NCBI GenBank assembly: GCA_032716605.1
Contig: CM064480.1
Coordinates: 24,806,969 to 24,870,968, forward strand
Direction of reading: 5' to 3'
Length of the DNA: 64,000 nucleotides
Origin: Paralithodes platypus
Lineage: Eukaryota > Arthropoda > Malacostraca > Decapoda > Lithodidae
Within the stretch, counting starts at the first letter, position 1; each line of letters begins with the position of its first letter. Shown here piece by piece: positions 18,831 through 30,604 of the stretch. Position numbers and translations under genes: made by a program. The notes beneath the pieces were generated by a model. That model had not been told where the DNA came from. It saw nothing but the letters and a program-made list of their open reading frames with translations, and made no database searches.

Positions 18831-21800
18831 TTACAGTTTCCTACAGTTTCTTACAGTAGATCCTCTGGAAAAAGGCAAACTAGGCCTGTGTATCCAGCTC
18901 AGTACCAGTACTGTACTTGCACTGCTGCGGTCGTTCACGGTGTTGGCGGCGGCGGTAGCAGACGCAACATTTTTACTATTCTGTATTTTTGCTTTATAAT
19001 CAAACTTCAAATCTTGTCTTCCCCATGCTTTATCAAGATTACTTTCAAACTCCCTTATTGATTCGGAATCGACTACATACTGGGGCAGTGCGTTCCACTC
19101 ATTTACCACTCTAGCACAAAATGAGTTCTTTGCCTTCTCAAGCCTATTTCTTTCTTTGTAAATTTTCTTAGAGTGTCCTCTCATTCTTGTTCCCTCCCGC
19201 ATCAAGAAGATACCTTCACACACATCCTCATCATACTTTCCTGACACTATCTTAAAAGTCTCTTATCATATCCCCTCTCTTTCTCATATATGCCAGTGTC
19301 GGAAGCCCCAGTGTCCTCAACCTCTGCTCATAGCCCGCATTCTTCAACTTTGGTACTAGCTTGCTAGCTCTCCTCTGCACTTTCTCCACTGCTTCTATAT
19401 CCTTTACCATATATGGAGCCCACACCTGGTTCACATATTCCAGGTGCGGCCTAACCAGCGCTGTATAGAGATTCCTGAAGATTTCTTCGTCAAGTGACAC
19501 AAATGTCCTCCTTATCAGCCCTACAATTCTATTGGCTTTGTTTATCTTTTCCGCTAAATGTTCTGAGAAATTTAACTTATTGTCTATCACTACTCCTATA
19601 TCCTTTTCTGCATTCACTTCCTCCATCGCTTCATCCATACTGTATCCTACCTTGTCTATCTTGCTTGTCCCAATTCGCATGTACAGTACTTGCATTTTTT
19701 TGGATGAAAAGGCATTAACCAATGCTCAGACCATCCCTTCATGCCCTCCACATCTCCTTGAAGCAAACCCACATCTTCCTTACTCCTCACTCTTCTATAC
19801 AGCTTAGTGTCATCCGCATACAGGTATACCTCACTTCCATTAGTTATAACTTCAGGTAAGTCGTTGATAAATATAACGAACAGCAGTGGTCCCAACACAG
19901 ATCCCTGAGGTACCCCACTTGTAATTTCCCTCCACCCCGTGCCTATTCCATTCACCAGTACCCTCTGTCTCCGATCTTTCAGGAAGGCTTCTATCCATTT
20001 CACACATTTCTCCCCTATATTATAGCTTCTAACTTTCTCTATTAACCTTTTATGTGGGACCTTATCGAAGGCTTTCATAAAATCGCAATATACCACGTCT
20101 ATTACATCACCATCTTCTAGAATTTGCATCCAATCATCTACCACCTTAATTAGCTGTAGTACCGTCGACCTCCCCGGCAAGAATCCGAACTGTCTCCCAC
20201 TGAAAAGTTGGTTTGACTTCATATGCTCCATTATTCCTTCTCTAATTACCGTTTCCATTAGTTTACACACAACACTTGTCAAACTGACTGGTCTAAAATT
20301 CCCTGGGTCATTTCTCTTTCCCTTCTTAAATATAGCTGTTATGTTCGCCTCTCTCCAGTCCATCGGGATTTGTCCTGTATTAAACGATACCTCAAATAAC
20401 ATTTTCAATGGCTCTACTAACATCTCACCTCCTTCCTTTATGATTCTTGGGTGTATCCCATCCGGTCCCGGGGACTTACTTCTGTTCATTATTTCTATAG
20501 CCCTTCTTATTCTAGCATGGGAAAACTCTATTAGTTCTAGTGCCGGTGCCTGTTTGACGGGAATAGTAGGCACTGCATCATCCGGCTCCACTGTTAGTAC
20601 CCCCCCAAAGTATTTCCCCAGCACCTCTGCTTTCTCCTTATCAGTCTCCGCTCTACTCCCATCATCCAACCCCCCTACCAGCTCTGGGATCCCTACTCTT
20701 CTTGTTAACTTTTCCTGAATGTACTTCCAGAATATTTTTGGATTATCCTTCACATTTCTAGCAATCTCTCTCTCCCTCTCCTTCAGCCCCCTCCTTGTCT
20801 CCCACCTTATTTTATTGTTTATTTGTCTGCGTTCCAGACCCACTTCTTTAGCTTCTATACTAGACCCCCTGTTCTTTTTTAACAATTTTAGTCTTTCCCA
20901 CAATCGTTTCTTTCTTCTAATCAATGTCCAAAGCTTTCTTTTCATTGGCAATTGTGGGTTCGTTCTTTTCCTCAATTTTGTTTTATCCTTATATTCCCTT
21001 ACTGGTACACTTTTGGATACAGCATTCTCCAGTTTGACTCTAATTTTCCTCCACATTCCTTCAGCGTCTTCACCGTTCAAGTATTCCCGCCAGTCAATGT
21101 CCAAACACCGTCTCAGCAGCTCATAATCTGCTCTATCATACATGTATATTTTTCTATTGCTTCTATTATCCCTCTCTGTTTTAATATTGCAACTAAAGCT
21201 TATACAGGCATGGTCACTACGACCTATAGGGCTATCCACATTGACATGTTCCACTATATCCTCCTCATTGCTAAAAATCAAATCAAGTACACTCCCCTGC
21301 GTCCCATATCTATATCTTGTCATCTCTGTAATATGTTGCGTTAAAAAACAATCTCTCACTTTCTCTATAAACTTGTTTTCCAGGCTACCCTGTCCCGCTG
21401 GAGTAGTACAATTTGCCCAGTTGATCCTTGGCAAATTGAAATCTCCAATCAAAATCTTATATCTGTTCTCTCTATTATCTATTTCCTCCATTGCTTTCAG
21501 TAGGTTATCATCCTCTTCCCTACTATTATTTGGGCTTCTATATATATAGAGGCAATTAGAATTGATCCTCTTGCACATTTTACTTCAATACACAAATACT
21601 CACAATACTGCTGTCTCATATCCACCTCATTAACCTTGAGCTATTTTCTTACATAAATAAACAGTCCTCTTCCGACCTCTGCTCTAATAGCATTCCTCTC
21701 ATATAACTCAAAACCCTCCAAACTATACTCCACCAGTTCCCTTTCAATTCTAGCATTTTTTGGTCTTACTTCCTGTAAGGCTTTTTCAGGTTTTTCCTCT

Positions 21801-21945
21801 TCATCCTGCAACCTACATATCAGTTCTCTTTTCTTGTCTTGGGTAAACACATCCACATTACTAAACATAATCCTTAATCCATCTACCATTCCTTCAGCAA
21901 TTACACCATCCCGCTCCTCCTGTCCGTACCCTACTCCCCCCTTAC
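18831..21945 (-). mobile_element. L2-like LINE (family D), lacking ORF1
   Basis: The element covers most of ORF2 on the minus strand. Its 3' end has a short tandem tail built of CTGTAAGAAA-like units near 18,831-18,860. A decayed second copy with the same 3' end lies at 39,441-40,666. Upstream of about 21,945 the sequence changes to GC-rich repeat, so the copy is 5'-truncated or joined to it. Confidence 0.82.
18840..21940 (-). pseudogene. L2-like ORF2: endonuclease and reverse transcriptase, broken
   Basis: A decayed endonuclease start lies in 22,114-21,641 (SNVDVFTQDKK region). The main frame 21,578-19,656 (640 residues) contains [71 protein letters not shown] and YLYADDTKLY. A frameshift near 19,700 moves the thumb and tail to 19,722-19,252 (VVIDNKLNFSEHL, RPHLEYVNQVWAP), and another to 19,247-18,831. 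The RT active site is intact but the gene as a whole is not. Confidence 0.88.
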
Positions 21946-22702
21946 GACGGACACGGAGAGGTAGGAGACGAAGGGTGTGACCGATGGCCACAAACACACA
22001 GAGGCAATGTCGGGCAAAGATCGACAGTGCAGGAACCGTAGGGAGGCTGCAAAGGATCAAAGAACATGCGCAGAATCCCCACAAACAGGGAAACCAGCAC
22101 GAAGTGCCCGACAAAGGAGGCGGCCAATCGGCACCCTCGACAACCCCACATCAGGCCTCGGTGACACCCACACATCCGGCACCAAAGATGCCACATATGC
22201 GTGCCGGGCAGCACACAAGGCGAGCATGGCCACGTCGGAAAGCCAGCGGCAGCTAGTCCCGCCACCCGACTACCAGAAACCAGCACCACGAAGGGCAAAG
22301 GACTCCCGGGCAACAGCACCGGCGTCGCGTCCAGTGTGGATATCCGCGACGCCAGAAAGTCCAGAGTCCAGTCTAGAACCCACAGAGGAGGGGGCTAGCG
22401 TGGCGGCAGGCGAGCCCGGAAGGGCGGTTTCAGGAAGGAAACCAGCATGGTCGGTGGAACGACCAGCCCAGCCAGAGACACAAAGACCACCCGGATGGTA
22501 GACAGGCGGCAGCGCACAGAGCGAAACAGGAAGTGACGGGTGCGGAAGAAGCGAAGCATGCAGCGCGAAAGGCGTATGTCCCGATCGAGGGCGGAAGAGA
22601 CATCCAGCGGGACACGGAAGACCATGGAGAGGCCGACCAGGAACAGGAGAGGAAGGCAGGGAGGACCCGACTGTGGACCGGGAGCCACTGAGCCCGCAAA
22701 TA
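21946..22702. repeat. GC-rich, CpG-rich unidentified repeat
   Basis: The base composition changes sharply from AT-rich LINE to GC-rich sequence. Long frames on both strands have no recognisable domain and look like composition artefacts (Arg/Pro/Ser-rich). It continues beyond the SINE at 23,267. I cannot identify it further. Confidence 0.5.
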
Positions 22703-23266
22703 GGGGAGGTGTGGTGGAGTGGTCTTGCCACTGGCCTGGTAATCCAAAGGTCCCGGGTTCAAATCCCGATGTATCAATGGGAAGATATTATTGGGATGGA
22801 ATTTGTGCTGTACCTGGTATCAGTGCATTACCACAAGCCCACCGAAACGTCAATAAAATACCCTCATTGTTCCCTGATTAAATAGCACTGTATGAATATT
22901 CCCATATTCAAAATATGCTATAGGGGTGCAATGCCTGGTGAGTTATCTGCTCAACAGGTGACGTTGTGTGTGTGTAAGTGTGAGAGTCCGAGTGTAGGGG
23001 TTGAGACAGTGAAGCACGGGAACGAGGTGGCTTCGGAGATGGGGTCGTTTCGGGCCATGAGTGAGCACGTGTCTCACGTGAAAGCAATATGGCAGGTGCT
23101 CGTTGTACTCTACGTGCTTCACATGTCTCACTCCCTAGACTGGAACAAGACCTCACGGGCTTCACTGTTCATTGTAAAGCGGTGAATGTTAAGGCTCTCA
23201 GCCTATGCCCGAGAGGAAGTAAGTTGGAATACTGTATAGAAAAAAAAAAAAAAAAAAAAAAAAAAA
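22703..23266 (+). mobile_element. tRNA-Thr-type SINE, copy 1
   Basis: The head looks like a tRNA gene, with A box TGGTGGAGTGG, B box GGTTCAAATCC and an anticodon-loop equivalent TGGTAA, giving anticodon GGT (Thr). The body of about 490 bases ends in a 26-base poly(A) run (23,241-23,266). A second copy in reverse orientation lies at 31,499-32,011 and matches along nearly the whole length. This makes it an unusually long SINE. I do not see a clear target duplication. Confidence 0.85.
22712..22766 (+). promoter_or_regulatory. Internal RNA polymerase III promoter of the SINE (A and B boxes)
   Basis: The A box is at 22,712-22,722 and the B box at 22,756-22,766, about 44 bases apart start to start. 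Both are close to consensus. The second copy keeps both boxes (complement at about 31,953-32,003). Confidence 0.75.
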
Positions 23267-23950
23267 CGGCAACAAGGGCCCGAGGTCGCCAACCCGGCCC
23301 AAGAGGAATCGCGAGACAGGCAGGGGCACGGAAACGGGCACCCTCACCGCAGCAGGGCGCACCAAACCAGTGCCAGCCACGGGGGCGGCAAGAACCAGAC
23401 CCAGCCGCGGAACTGTCGGAGCTTCAGGGGGATGTCGCACAGCAAGAGTGCGACCAGAGGAGGAATACGAAGAGCTCCGCCACCTCGCCCCATACGTCCG
23501 CGAATGCAACCAGAACCATTGCCGGGGTGCGAGACAGGAGGGAGAGGGACAAAGGCAACATATGCAACCCCCATGAGGCGAACAAGGAGAGCCCCGGAAC
23601 GCCCCAAGAAGCAGTCAGGTCGACGAAGACAGTATGTGGCAGCGTCCACTCTAGCAGAACAGCCTGTCCGGACAACAGGCAGCCACGGGCAGGCAGGAAG
23701 CGCGCAGGGACACGCAGTGCCGGACCGGCAGGTAGGTGTGGCCTATGTGACACCACAACCCGCAAATTCGCGGAATCCCGCAAAATTGCGGGACCATGGC
23801 GAGGCCAGGGCCATGCCAAAAAAGCAAAAGAAGGCCTGAGACAACACCGAGCAGGCCGCAAGGTTGTGAGCATCTCCTATGAACTCCAAGCTTGGGAGAG
23901 GGCCTACAAGCTAAGTAGTGTCGTCCAAGTGAGCAAGCTCTCCAAGCTTG
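23267..23950. repeat. GC-rich repeat, its right end a partial unit of the 28-kb satellite
   Basis: The sequence has no recognisable gene. Its last 80 bases (CTACAAGCTAAG, CTCCAAGCTTG) are the same as the unit repeated at 28,040-29,130. The unit is cut at 23,950 and resumes at 28,040 with GTGAGGGCCTACAAGC. So the LINE between them was inserted into the satellite. Confidence 0.65.
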
Positions 23951-24124
23951 TATTTACCTAATTGTATTTACCTAATTGTAGTTTACAGGAGTTGAGCTAA
24001 GCTCGTGTTGTCCCGTCTCTCAGTCTACTTTTTATCCAATTTTTTCTTGAAAATATGGATGTTCCCTGCCCCTACCACCTCCTCCTCCAGCCCATTCCAT
24101 TTGTCAATACATCTATAGGGGAAG

Positions 24125-27001
24125 CTAAACTTCCTGATATCGTTCTTGCAGGTAGGTCTTTTTACATTGTAGCCTCCCTTCATATGGCAGTTCTCTGAGA
24201 CTTGGAACCAATCTAGTGACTGCTCTCTGGATTCTTTCTAACTTGTGAACATGCTTCTTTAGATGCGGGGACCATACCACTGCTGCATACTCCAATCTTG
24301 GTCTAATCATACTCTTCATAATTTTCGCTACCATGGTCTCATCCAAGTAGTTCAGAGCAACTTTCATATTCCCGGCCGTTGCATACATTCCGCTAAAGAG
24401 CTTGTTAATATGTTTCTCTGGCGACAAATTATCTTGTATAATCAACCCTAAATCTTTTTCTTTTTCGGCCTTGCTAATTATATTATCTCCCATCCTGTAC
24501 TCCCAATTTGGTCTATTCACACTTCTTCCCATATTTAACACATGGCATTTACTTATATTAAATTTCATTTTCCACTTGGTGCTCCATTCGTATATTTTAT
24601 CTAAATCCCCTTGCAGCTCCTCACAACTACTTTTATTTGTTATTTGTCTCATAATTTTTACGTCATCTGCAAACATTGACATGTAAGAGTTTATGCCTAT
24701 CGGCAGGTCATTCACGTACATAAGGAACATGAGAGGTGCCAACACAGATCCCTGCGGCACACCACTCTCAACTTTCCGCCACGATGAGTAAGTTCCTCTA
24801 ATGTTGGTCCTCATTTCCCTATCTGTTAAATAGCTCTCCATCCATTTCAGCAAACTCCCCCTGACACATCCTAGCGTCTCAAGCTTAGATAACAATCTCT
24901 TATGTGGTACCTTATCGAATGCTTTGGCAAGGTCTAAGTAGACGCAGTCCACCCATCCGCCTCTCTCTTGGAGTACATCTATCACCCTACTGTAATAACA
25001 TAGCAAACTGGTAACACAAGATGTCCCTTCTCTGAATCCAAATTGCTTTGGGGTTATTATCTTCTTTCTCTCCAACATTTTCATCCATCTCTTCCTAATT
25101 AACTTTTCACAAATCTTGCATACAATACTAGTAAGTGAAACTGGTCTATAGACTTTAGAGGGTCCTCAGGGTTTCCATTCTTGTATATCGGAATGATATT
25201 AGCTCTTTTCCATTCAACAGGAACCTGTCCTTTATCTAAGGAAGCTTGAATTATGTCCCTCACTGGCTCCACTAATTGCTCTGCACACTCCTTTAAAACC
25301 CAGGCAGACACTTCATCCGGTCCCATAGCTTTCCTTACTTCAAGTCCTCTCATCGCAGATAACAGCTCATCTCTAGTTATTTCAATCTTACTAAGACCAC
25401 TCTCCAGTACTCCCGCCTGTGGTTCGTCAAAACCTTCCTCTCTAGTAAAAACTGACCCCAATTTGTTATTCATTACCTCGCACATGTCCGATACATTTTC
25501 ATACGTCCTAGCATCAACTCTTAATTTAGTAATTTGTTTCTTTACCTTCAACTTACTGTTTATATATTTATAAAATAATCTAGGGTCACTTTCACATTTA
25601 TTTACTATGTTCTTCTCATAGTTCATTTTAACTTGCCTAATTATGTTAACATATCTATTCCTCTCCTGTTTATATTTATTCCGATTACTCTCAGTGTTCC
25701 TTCTTCTTAATCTAGCCCAAGCTGCATCACGCCTACCCAAACCTCTTTTGCATTTCAAATTAAACCAATCTTTCTGCTTAGTAAAATTTCCAGTTTTATA
25801 TCTTGGGACAAACAGATTGGTTCCTACTCTATAAATTTCGAGGAACTATATTTTGTACGTCCCGTTCCTTCAAAATAAGATCCCAATCTACTCCCTCTAA
25901 ATATCTTTTCAAGGATACATAATCAGCTTTACTATAATTTAATCTGTCATTTATGTAGCTATTGTCTAATCTATTGGCATTACTCGAGGTCAACTTCCAT
26001 TTTAGTAATAGGTGATCACTTTTACCTACAGGACATAGATAGTTTATATCACTAATTTCGTGAGGATCTTTTGTAAAAATCAGATCGAGTTTAGAAGGTT
26101 CGTTATTACCCCTCATTCTTGTATTTTCCTTCACATGTTGTGCAAGTACATTTTCCGTAACCAACTCCACTAGCCGACTTCCCCAAGATCTCTGATTTGG
26201 CCCTGCATCTCCCGATTCCCAATCAACCTCACTACAGTTGAAATCTCCTACCAAGATCAATCGATTCTTCCTTAAAAGCAATCTTCTCAACAACTGAATC
26301 ATATCCTCTACCATCTCCTCAAACTCCAACTCCCTCCATGCTCTGGTCTTTGGTGGCATGTAAGCTACTGCTATGTCTAGCTTTTTTCCTTCTATATCAT
26401 TGAGTTCAACTGCCATTATTTCTGCCTTGTCATTATTTAACTCCACGTGCTTTGCTGTCATAGGGTTCTTAACTAATACTGCCACTCCACCTCCCCTTTT
26501 ACCCTTTCTATCATTTCTCCATATATTATATCCTTCACTAAACACTATGTTGCTGTCAAAGTCCTGGTTCAGCTTTGTCTCTGTCAAACAGACTATCTGT
26601 GGTTGATCTTTTCTTAATATATTATCTAACTCTACCTTTTTACTGTTTATTCCATCTATATTAGTGTAGTAGCACAGTATATTTGAATCCACCTCCTTGT
26701 TTCTCTTCCCTCTCTGCCTCCTACCAGGTTCACCTCCTCCTCCATCCCTTCCCTGACCCAGTTCCACCTCCCCCGCTAATTCTATTCTCCTCCTCCCCCC
26801 TCTCTCTCCCTCTGTTCCACCCTCTCCACCACATCCTGGCTCTCTCTCCGGTCCCCTGCTCCCTGCATTATCTCTCGCTCCGTCTCCTTGCTTTGACTTC
26901 GTACTTGTCTCTCTGTCTCTTTCCCTATCACTCCTCTTACTTTCGGTTCTTGGTGGCTCCTGATGTACCACTTCCTTACTTGCCCTTCCCTTATTCTCCA
27001 A
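24125..27001 (-). pseudogene. Family E LINE ORF2: endonuclease and reverse transcriptase, broken
   Basis: The frame 27,001-25,829 has a charged N-terminus then the endonuclease (CYYTNIDGINSKK, CLTETKLNQDFD, LVGDFNCSEVDW, KSDHLLLKW). Frame 25,758-25,099 holds the RT N-terminus (KAMGPDEVSAWVL, WKRANIIPIYKNG). Frame 25,084-24,125 holds [30 protein letters not shown] and the catalytic FADDVK. There are two breaks, near 25,800 and 25,090. Motifs are preserved, so decay is recent. Confidence 0.88.
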
Positions 27002-27949
27002 AAAAAATTCTTCTTTTGCTCTTCAGACAACTTTCCATTCTCTTCATCAGCCTTAGCTTGGAGTTCCCTTAACTGTTCTCGTTCTTCTACACTTAGGTCC
27101 TTTTTTACCCTTATATGATTCAGCTCTGTCGAATTTAATTTCCAGCTCACATTGGCTACTGCTTCTGCTGTTGATCTAAACTTTAGTTCCACTCTTAGTG
27201 GTCTCATCTCGCCCTTCTTATGTATTCCTAACCTTCTCACCTCCTCCAGTTCTTTTACCCATCCATAACCCTCGTCTAAGTAATCCAGTATCCCCCTTGA
27301 CTTTCACAACATCCCTTTCCTTTCTTACCTTCATATCTGCCAGGTGCTCTTCCACATCTCCAAAGATTACTACACACTTACCTCTATCTATTGTCTCTCT
27401 CACTACCTTCTCTTTCTTCTTTAAAACTTGCACTACATTTTTTTCAAACTCTTTCTTTTCTCTCTCTTCCTTCTGCTCCTTCACAATTTCTTCAAGGGCT
27501 ACCATCGTGGCACTCTCTACCCTTGTCCACTCATTTTTTACCTCACTAATTCCTTTTACTTCCTCACTCAGGTGGCCCTCATATTCCTTAAGCTGAGCCT
27601 TGAGTGCCACATTTTCCGACGCTAACTCGTCTACTCTGGCCATCACTGCCTCTAGGCTGTCACTTACTGGCCTAGGCCTATCCACCCCGCTAGTAACGCC
27701 ACACATATCGGACAAAACTTCTACTTTAACACCTAACTCCTTCCTCCAATTTTCCATCACTCCCCTCCATCTCACAAGACCCATCAATTGTTTTTTCATA
27801 CTTGCCAACTGATCATCCTTGTCCTCGGTGATAAAGCCTTCAAATTCATATTCCTCCTCATCCCCAGCTAGGCTTTCACGCCTTCCCGCCATCGCGAGGT
27901 GGTCGTCTGCCAGCCTAAAAACAACAATCGCCCCACTATCCCATCTCAC
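26782..27949 (-). pseudogene. Family E LINE ORF1, coiled-coil RNA-binding type, frameshifted
   Basis: The frame 27,949-27,218 (243 residues) is acidic and then strongly helical: repeats such as LASENVALKAQLKEY and KEQKEEREKKEFEK suggest a coiled coil. A frame change near 27,230 continues into 27,240-26,782, which carries an LRVELKFRSTAEA and HIRVKKDLSVEER segment like the C-terminal domain of LINE ORF1 proteins. The product would bind element RNA. The frame change disables it. Confidence 0.75.
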
Positions 27950-28039
27950 TCCAGGAACTGTTTTACTTAATCCATATTTTCAATTACTTGGAATATCCAA
28001 TTACATCTGAATTGCTCATAAAACACCTAATTACTTAGG

Positions 28040-29990
28040 TGTGAGGGCCTACAAGCTGAGCAGTATCTCCCACGAACAGTACTGTAGCCTACCCATCCCA
28101 AACTGTCAAGGGAGCCTAGGGAGGGGAGGCAAGGAAGACACACCAGGGGAGAGGAGGTACATCCCCCAGGTACCTAGCATCTCCCCATGATCTCCAAGCC
28201 TGTGAGAGGGCCAAGAAGCTGAGCATGTCCTCCAAGCTTGTGTGAGGGCCCACAAGCAGAGCAGCGTCTACCTTGAACAGTACAGTACCCATCTCAACCT
28301 AGCAAGGGAGGGGTGGCAAGGAAGACACACCAGGGGAGAGGTCGAGGCACATCCCCTAGGACTCCTATATCAACTCCTTATGATCTCCAAGCTTGTGCAA
28401 TGGCCAACCAGCTGAGCAAGAACTCCAAGCTTATGTGAGGGCCTACAAGCTGAGCAGTGTCTCCCTTGAACAGTACTGTACCCATCCCAACCTGTCAAGG
28501 GAGGGGTGGCAAGGAAGACACACCAGGGGAGAGGAGGCACATCCCCCAGGAATCCTATAGCATCTCCATATTATCCCCAAGCTATGGAAGGGCCATCAAG
28601 CTGAGCAGTGTCTACCTTGATCAGGAACCCGTCTCAACTGGTCAAGGGAGGGGCAAGGAAGACACACCAGGGGAGAGGAGGCACATCCCCCAGGACCCTT
28701 AGCATTTCTTATAACTCCCAAGCATGGATGAGGGCCAATAAACTGAGCATGATCTCCAAGCTTGTGTGTCGGCCCTCAAGCTGAGCAAAAATGCGGGCAT
28801 CTCCTGATGATCTCAAAGCTTGGAAAGGCCATCAAGCCGAGCAGTGTCTTCCTTGATAGTATCCCGACTCAACCGGTAAAGGGAGGGGCAAGGAACACAC
28901 ACCAAGGGAGAGGAGGCACATCCCCCAGGAACCTTAGCACTTCTATAAACTCCAAGCGTGTATGAGGGCCAATAAGCTGAGCATGATCTCCAAGCAAGTG
29001 TGTCGGCCCTCAAGCTGAGCAAAAATGCGGGCATCTCCTTATGATCTCAAAGCTTGGAAAGGCCATCAAGCTGAGCAGTGTCTTCCTTGATAGTATCCCG
29101 ACTCAACCGGTAAATGGAGGGGCAAGGAAGACACACTAGGGGAGAGGAGGCACATCCCCCAGGAACCACCCAACCCACAGAGATAGAGCATAGCCCATGA
29201 AGAGACGGTGGCAGGGAGGGTGGTTGCACAAACAGGGACCCCCGAAGGGTACCCCTGAACCGTGCATGAAAGAGGATGAATGCCCACCGAAATCGTGCCC
29301 TAAATCCGGCGATGAAGAGGGGGAGGGGGCTCCAGCTGGGAAAAACATGATGACACAGCAGGGAGTGCCGCCCCCCACTAGCCTAACCCAGTCCAGTGTG
29401 GAACAGGCTAGCCTCTAGTAGAACAGCTACATCTCGCCGACAGCATGAAAGGGCACGAGTTCAATGTGGGCGAAAGATGGAGATGAAATGTAAATGGGAA
29501 AAACAAGCCAGCAAAAGCAGGCTCCCCTAAAGCTGTGCATGGTGGCCCACAAGCTTTACAGTGTCTTCCGAGAAACAAATGCCCAACCAACCAGGCCAAA
29601 GGTTGTCTGGCAGCAGGAAAGACACACCAGGGGAGGCGAGGACATTCCCCCAGGATCCACCCTACCCGCGATAGAGCGAACATAGCCCAGGAGAGAAACC
29701 GAGGCAGGTTGGGGGTTATGCACACATGGGGACCCCGAAGGTACCCCCAAAAGTGCAATAAAGAGGATGAATGCCCACCGAAATCGTGCCCTAAATCCGG
29801 CGATGAAGAGGGGGAGGGGGAGGCTCCAGCTGGGGAAAACATAATGACACAGCAGGGAGTGCCGCCCCCCACTAGCCCAACCAAGTCCAGGAATAGGCTA
29901 GCAAAACAGCAACATATCGCCAACAGCATGAAAGGGCACGAGATCAAGGTGGGCCAAAGGATGGAGGTGAAACAGTAAGGCAAAAAACAA
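28040..29990. repeat. Degenerate satellite, units of about 145-235 bp
   Basis: The block GAAGACACACCAGGGGAGAG recurs at about 28,133, 28,321, 28,514, 28,658, 28,892 (variant), 29,127 and 29,618. Between blocks, CAAGCTGAGCA and CTCCAAGCTTGTG recur. From 29,160 a larger unit appears: the segment with ATCGTGCCCTAAATCCGGCG occurs at about 29,290 and 29,780. Unit length is irregular. No gene is supported. It is the same family as 23,870-23,950. Confidence 0.85.
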
Positions 29991-30604
29991 AAACCAGCAA
30001 ATGAACACTGGTGAGAAAAATGGGGGCATAGCTGTCAGCCGAGAATGTGTCAGGTGCGAAAAAACCCTGAGGTGTGACGAATCTTGAATCACACTACGCC
30101 TGGCCCCTTGAGACACAATGAAGGCTCGAAAGGGGCGACTCGGGAATGACGCTATAATTCGGCCGACACAAACTCTACAACACGAGCAACGCCACCACCG
30201 AATTTCTGTTTTTTTACCAAACGTAAACACTTAGGCTATGAAACATGAAAAACTCATCTGGGCATAGCAAAAACCTGAATGAGAAAACCAGCTATGCTAG
30301 ACCTACTAATAAGCTAAAACCATGCCCAGAACTAACAGAAAAGACAATATGAAAAGAGAAAGAGTGAATAAAAATGACGGGGGAAGCAAGGCGCCCCCCG
30401 AACCTTCGGTATAGACTATTATCACACGCGACCTCCATATGAAACATTCCAAACATTCTGGAGCCCATTTCACATATGCCCTAAACCACGTAGCATCTGT
30501 CTAACATAAATGAAGGCTGAAGAAGCCGAAAAATGAGGGTGACAGGGTGGATAGAAGAGCACAAGGCAAAGACGTCTGAATCATATGAGAGCGCGGGTGA
30601 AAAT
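29991..30604. other. Unassigned sequence, nothing recognised
   Basis: There is no ORF above background, no RNA gene and no obvious inverted or tandem repeat. It lies between the satellite and the next repeat copy. Confidence 0.5.

Larger units (their letters stand above)
23951..28039 (-). mobile_element. L2/CR1-like LINE (family E), near full length
   Basis: Both LINE genes are present on the minus strand. The 3' end has a tandem tail of ACAATTAGGTAAAT units (23,951-23,985 as complement). Flanking satellite sequence joins up when the element is removed, which fixes the boundaries to within a base or two. Family E relatives in the window are at 34,321-37,245, 50,280-50,785 and 58,014-58,172, each with a variant of the tail unit. 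Confidence 0.85.

Noticed and set aside
22703..22775. Functional tRNA-Thr gene
   Set aside because: The acceptor stem does not pair and the head is fused to a 490-base body with poly(A); the second copy has the same structure. It is the head of a SINE.
23089..23961. A 290-residue + strand frame, and several long frames on both strands in 21,950-23,960
   Set aside because: The sequence is GC-rich, so stops are rare; the frame runs through the SINE body and its poly(A) tail, giving a run of lysines. No domain is recognisable.
28040..29700. CRISPR-like array
   Set aside because: Repeats are long, irregularly spaced and degenerate, and the spacers are themselves repeated. The context is eukaryotic.
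28457..29983. Overlapping frames in the satellite, up to 191 residues
   Set aside because: They follow the tandem repeat and change frame from unit to unit; the composition is Gly/Pro/Ser-rich with no conserved domain.
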